In this document: piece by piece, positions 60,834 to 64,000 of the stretch | How positions within the stretch are numbered: position 1 is the stretch's first letter | How the letters are laid out: every line of letters begins with the position of its first letter | Assembly (NCBI GenBank): GCA_021772985.1 | Contig: JAJFKX010000019.1 | Span: forward strand, 372,001-436,000 | Length of the DNA: 64,000 nt | Direction: 5' to 3' | Origin: Gammaproteobacteria bacterium | GTDB lineage: Bacteria > Pseudomonadota > Gammaproteobacteria > Xanthomonadales > Wenzhouxiangellaceae | Program-made: the position numbers and the translations under genes | Notes under the pieces: model-generated | Database searches by the model: none | What the model saw: only the letters and a program-made list of their open reading frames with translations | What the model was told of the DNA's origin: nothing

Positions 60834-61906
60834 TGCCGTGCTACGTTGACACGTAGAACCTGTGTGGTTTCCAAATCAACCATGCCCGCATCCAGGCTGA
60901 GTTCATCAGACAAACGGATAGCTTGCAATAACCATCGGCGCGGTGCACTTAACGCCAAGGTTAACTCAATCTCAGTTGCCTGCGCCTGTAATAGTGTTAT
61001 TTCCCTTACCTGACTCATGCCTTTAAAAGCCCCGATAGCTGCAGCATACTGCGCTGGTGACTGAATGTTTTGCAATATCACTTTGACTGTCTGCGACACA
61101 TCCGTGTTACTGGAAATCATAGCACTGGCTGCAATGCGGTCTGATAATAAATGAATACCCTCTGCCAGGGCAGCACTTAAATCCGAACCGCGGCTGACAA
61201 AAGTTTCCAAACCAGACTCATTATCCGGCAAACGCCAGCGAACTTGCCAATTCTGGTTGCTTTGGCTGGCGGCTGCAATCACAAAACGATCGGTTGCATA
61301 ACGTTGGCTAGCAAGTTCAGCATTTTCGTAAAAACCACCCCAAATAGCATCTGCATCCAGTAGCGAATAGTCGGTCTGATCCTGTACCGGCAGTACCAGT
61401 GGCAAGCCTCTTTGTTGAGCGGTTTGTTCTAACACAAACCGGTGCGCGCGGTCATCACCAGCCAACATGTCGCGCTGCCGTTGATCATCCTCAATGGCCA
61501 GCCACAACAAAATTTCCGGGCGCTCGAAACTCCACAGCTCAACACCTTGCTGCTGCAGTTCAGCCAGAATCTGCCGTTGGTTGAATTGTGCATTCAGAAC
61601 TGTTTGCCGCTCTCCAAACCCACCGTTGGGAATCAACAGTTCCTGATAGCTGAAGCTGATCAGGTTTGCCTGCGGATTTCTCCGCAGTGCTGATAAACGC
61701 CCATCAAATAATCTATTTCGCTGACCCGTCAACTTCACCAGTACAGCGTCCAGCGCCATGCTGATCTGATCTGCCTGTCCAGAATCGGGATCAACTGCAA
61801 CAGCTGCCGCAAATAAATTCTCATCGGCAGCATGGATTACCGGCAAACCTGCCAGAGCCATTGAAATTGCGCTGAGCAGCAGAAGTTTCGCTAAACTGCG
61901 GCGCAT
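60830..61906 (-). CDS. DUF2066 exported protein
   Basis: 358 residues from the ATG at 61906, which has GGTGA nine bases before it and begins the signal peptide MRRSLAKLLLLSAISMALAG; the ATG at 61930 has no ribosome-binding site. A signal peptide cut near VIHAAD is followed by a periplasmic domain with VLVKLTGQRNRLFDGRLSALRRNPQANLISFSY-type sequence (LVKLTGQRN), the DUF2066 hallmark. Function unknown; the family is usually next to hda or purM, as here. Confidence 0.88.
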   Translation of the reverse strand: MRRSLAKLLLLSAISMALAGLPVIHAADENLFAAAVAVDPDSGQADQISMALDAVLVKLTGQRNRLFDGRLSALRRNPQANLISFSYQELLIPNGGFGERQTVLNAQFNQRQILAELQQQGVELWSFERPEILLWLAIEDDQRQRDMLAGDDRAHRFVLEQTAQQRGLPLVLPVQDQTDYSLLDADAIWGGFYENAELASQRYATDRFVIAAASQSNQNWQVRWRLPDNESGLETFVSRGSDLSAALAEGIHLLSDRIAASAMISSNTDVSQTVKVILQNIQSPAQYAAAIGAFKGMSQVREITLLQAQATEIELTLALSAPRRWLLQAIRLSDELSLDAGMVDLETTQVLRVNVARQ

Positions 61907-62158
61907 TGTATGAATCACCGATACCAACATGCTTTAAGACTATAATTGTTTGTGCGCATATTAACTTATCAGGAATTTGTCTGCCTCAAACCTGTAGTGA
62001 TAGTTGTTAAACACTATCGATATCCATCGTAACCATACAAAAATCAAGACAAAACAAACCTTTTTGTGCATAATGCTGAACATAATTGTTAACCAGTATT
62101 AACAAAACTTAGAGCAGAATTCTGTTTTTAACTTGGGTCTATATTTACGGGGACGCAT

Positions 62159-64000
62159 ATGCACGCCAAGGCATTTTCCATTCGCATCGGTATATTAGTA
62201 CTGATTTCACTATTTTTTTCTACCGCCAATGCACAAACGGTCAGTTACGACATCCTGCTGGATACTGATCGTAATTCTGCTACCGGTTGTTCGGTAACGC
62301 CGATTGGTCAAGGCAATTCCAACGGCTTTGAACGCCGCATACAAGCCATTGTAGATAGCGGAACATTAACCGTAACTGAAGTTAATCTGGCTTTTTGTAA
62401 TGCTGGCACTTTTGGTCCCGCTGCAGTCATCGGCGGACCCCATCCGGTAGGTTTGAATAATGGTGTCAACGGCACCGATGTTGTGGAACTGTCGACCTCA
62501 CTGAACAGCCTGCAACCACTCAGTAACGGGGTTATCCAGATCACTGTAGCAGCTGAAGACGGTGTTGGTTCCGACCTGCTTGCCACTACCACAGGTGATA
62601 CCGGCGGCGGCCCGATTCTAATCTTCATCCCCATTGCAGTACCGGCACTTGGCCTGCTTGGCTTGTTGTTGTTGATTGCTGCCATTGGGGTTATTACGGT
62701 CCGAGGAAGGCAACGCCGCTGGCTCAGCATCAGCCTGCTGGCAGCTTCCGGGGTTGTATTGGCTGCCAACTTTATTGTCGATGGTAATGTGAATGACTGG
62801 GGTGTGATTAATCCCGACGCCACCGACCCGGCCAATGACTCCACCAACGGCGCCGCCGGCAATGACCTGCAGGCACTGTTTATTGCCCAGGAAAACGATA
62901 CTTTGTTTTTCCGGCTGGATGTTACTGATCTGGAAAATACCCCACCGGTGGCCCTGGATGATGCCTTTAACGTATTCGAAGACAATACCCTGAATGTTCC
63001 AGCTCCAGGCGTATTGGGCAATGACACCGATGCGGACATGGACCCAATCACAGCTGTGTTGATGACTGGCCCCACCAATGCGCAGGCATTTACCCTGAAT
63101 GCCGACGGCAGTTTCGACTACACTCCAAATGCTGATTTTAACGGCGTTGATACTTTTACATACACTGCCAATGATGGTGCTGCTGATTCTAATCCGGCCA
63201 CAGTTACGATTACTGTTGACCCGGTTAATGACGCCCCTGCGTTTACTGTTCCTGCAGATACCACGGTACTTGAAGATGCTGGTGCACAGAGTCTGGCAGG
63301 ATTTGCCACCGGCATTTCAGCCGGCCCACCGGATGAGTCAGGTCAAACCTTAACCTTTAATATTACCGGCAACGACAATGCCGGCCTGTTCAGTGCCGGC
63401 CCGGCATTGGCCAGCAATGGCACCTTGAGCTTTACCCCGGCAGCCGATGCCAACGGCACGGCCAACATAACCGTAGAGTTGATGGACAACGGCGGTACCG
63501 CCAACGGTGGGGTGGATACCTCTGCACCACAGATGTTTGCCATTATTGTCACCGCTGTCAATGATGCACCCAGCTTTACCGGTGGTCCAAACCAGGTGGT
63601 CCTGGAAGATGCCGGCGCCCAAACCGTTAATGGTTGGGCAACCGCTATCAGCGCAGGTCCGGCAGATGAAGCCGGCCAGACATTAACCTTTAATGTCACC
63701 GGCAATGACAATGCAGCATTATTCAGTGCTGGCCCCGCGGTTAATGCCGCCGGCGACCTGAGTTACACCACTGCCGCTGATGCCAACGGCACTGCCAACA
63801 TCACCATTGAACTGATGGATGATGGCGGTACGGCGGACGGTGGCGTGGATACTTCCGCCCTGTTCAACTTCAGCATAGATGTGACCGCAGTTAACGATGC
63901 ACCTGAATTCACCTTAGGTGCTGATCCGACAGTATTGGAAGACGCCGGCGCACAGAGCATCAATGGTTTTGCTACCGCTATCAGTCCGGGACCAGCCGAT
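62159..64000 (+). CDS. Large surface protein with internal IPTL-like membrane segment and tandem cadherin-like repeats (5' part)
   Basis: 614 codons lie in the window and the frame is still open at its end. A signal peptide (1-25, cut after STANA) precedes a ~125-residue domain. Next come GPILIFIPIAVPALGLLGLL, a hydrophobic helix and VRGRQRR (about 150-184), an IPTL/PEP-CTERM-like tripartite signal, but here internal. A second hydrophobic stretch follows, then a DGNVNDWG domain. From about residue 270 repeats of the tandem-95/cadherin-like type begin (PPVALDDAFNVFEDN; NDAPxFT and VLEDAGAQS). Likely a cell-surface or secreted adhesin. Confidence 0.85.
   Translation, partial: MHAKAFSIRIGILVLISLFFSTANAQTVSYDILLDTDRNSATGCSVTPIGQGNSNGFERRIQAIVDSGTLTVTEVNLAFCNAGTFGPAAVIGGPHPVGLNNGVNGTDVVELSTSLNSLQPLSNGVIQITVAAEDGVGSDLLATTTGDTGGGPILIFIPIAVPALGLLGLLLLIAAIGVITVRGRQRRWLSISLLAASGVVLAANFIVDGNVNDWGVINPDATDPANDSTNGAAGNDLQALFIAQENDTLFFRLDVTDLENTPPVALDDAFNVFEDNTLNVPAPGVLGNDTDADMDPITAVLMTGPTNAQAFTLNADGSFDYTPNADFNGVDTFTYTANDGAADSNPATVTITVDPVNDAPAFTVPADTTVLEDAGAQSLAGFATGISAGPPDESGQTLTFNITGNDNAGLFSAGPALASNGTLSFTPAADANGTANITVELMDNGGTANGGVDTSAPQMFAIIVTAVNDAPSFTGGPNQVVLEDAGAQTVNGWATAISAGPADEAGQTLTFNVTGNDNAALFSAGPAVNAAGDLSYTTAADANGTANITIELMDDGGTADGGVDTSALFNFSIDVTAVNDAPEFTLGADPTVLEDAGAQSINGFATAISPGPAD
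63227..64000 (+). repeat. Tandem 333-base coding repeats
   Basis: Units begin at AAT/AAC codons at 63227, 63560 and 63893, exactly 333 bases (111 codons) apart, each opening NDAPxFT and VLEDAGAQ, then SGPxDExGQTLTFNxTGNDN-like sequence and ADANGTANIT. The third unit is cut by the window end. The constant period with high similarity points to recent duplication of the domain. Confidence 0.9.

Noticed and set aside
62308-63078. A 256-codon open frame on the minus strand
   Set aside because: It is antisense to the signal-peptide and repeat-containing surface protein, whose frame continues through the region with clear domain patterns. The antisense protein is low-complexity Ser/Ala/Pro without any motif.
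1-64000. CRISPR arrays, phage genes, insertion sequences, tRNA or rRNA genes
   Set aside because: No regularly spaced short repeats, no transposase or integrase motifs and no tRNA cloverleaf or rRNA sequence could be recognised on reading. Weak tRNA-like folds would need a covariance search.

Overview
The window is a stretch of chromosome from a Gram-negative gammaproteobacterium. It has gene orders familiar from that class: bamD divergent from rluD-pgeF, pilA-pilB-pilC-pilD-coaE, and DUF2066-pgsA-AI-2E permease-hda. A XanB2/FkbO-type chorismatase, a SUF regulator of the type common in Xanthomonadales, amgK-murU, and secreted proteins ending in a DGFE-like tail together suggest the Lysobacterales/Xanthomonadales neighbourhood, perhaps a Marinicella-like marine lineage. 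That placement is inference. I saw no tRNA, rRNA, CRISPR array, insertion sequence or phage gene.

Layout. 1-4031: aromatic amino acid catabolism (fumarylacetoacetate hydrolase fragment, homogentisate dioxygenase, 4-hydroxyphenylpyruvate dioxygenase, a divergent MarR regulator with a clear operator, tryptophan 2,3-dioxygenase). 4137-7563: E1alpha-E1beta-E2 of a 2-oxo acid dehydrogenase, without E3. 7730-15911: three large exported proteins, an Asp-box propeller protein and two S8 proteases that share promoter architecture. 16094-20551: octaheme cytochrome, pgeF, rluD, bamD. 20584-26784: SUF iron-sulfur operon with its Rrf2 regulator, a Rieske ferredoxin and a thioesterase. 26883-28534: amgK-murU cell wall recycling. 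28569-31431: three-subunit transhydrogenase. 31697-35748: an unknown lipoprotein, a decayed copy of its tail, and an unknown secreted protein. 35888-46327: dapE, a transsulfuration enzyme, a methyltransferase, chorismatase with a tiny ligase-like ORF, ETF and ETF-QO, an ArsC-like protein, cystathionine beta-synthase and a DUF465 protein. 46678-52897: a tiny secreted protein and the type IV pilus assembly block. 53089-56729: a His-rich membrane protein, an acyltransferase and a secreted metalloprotease. 57042-61906: dbpA, hda, AI-2E family permease, pgsA, DUF2066. 62159-64000: start of a large repeat-containing surface protein.

How parts work together. Tyrosine and tryptophan breakdown, the 2-oxo acid dehydrogenase, ETF/ETF-QO and transhydrogenase indicate a heterotroph living on amino acids and peptides. 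The exported proteases would supply such substrates, and type IV pili and surface proteins would supply attachment or motility.

The most interesting pattern is a short tail, roughly [ED]-x-[FV]-[FML]-x-D-G-[FM]-E, at or within two residues of the C-terminus of four unrelated exported proteins. Related DG[AS]E segments lie inside both S8 proteases. In one protein the tail directly follows a domain resembling the choice-of-anchor modules that usually precede sorting signals, so an undescribed export or surface-sorting tag is a reasonable hypothesis.
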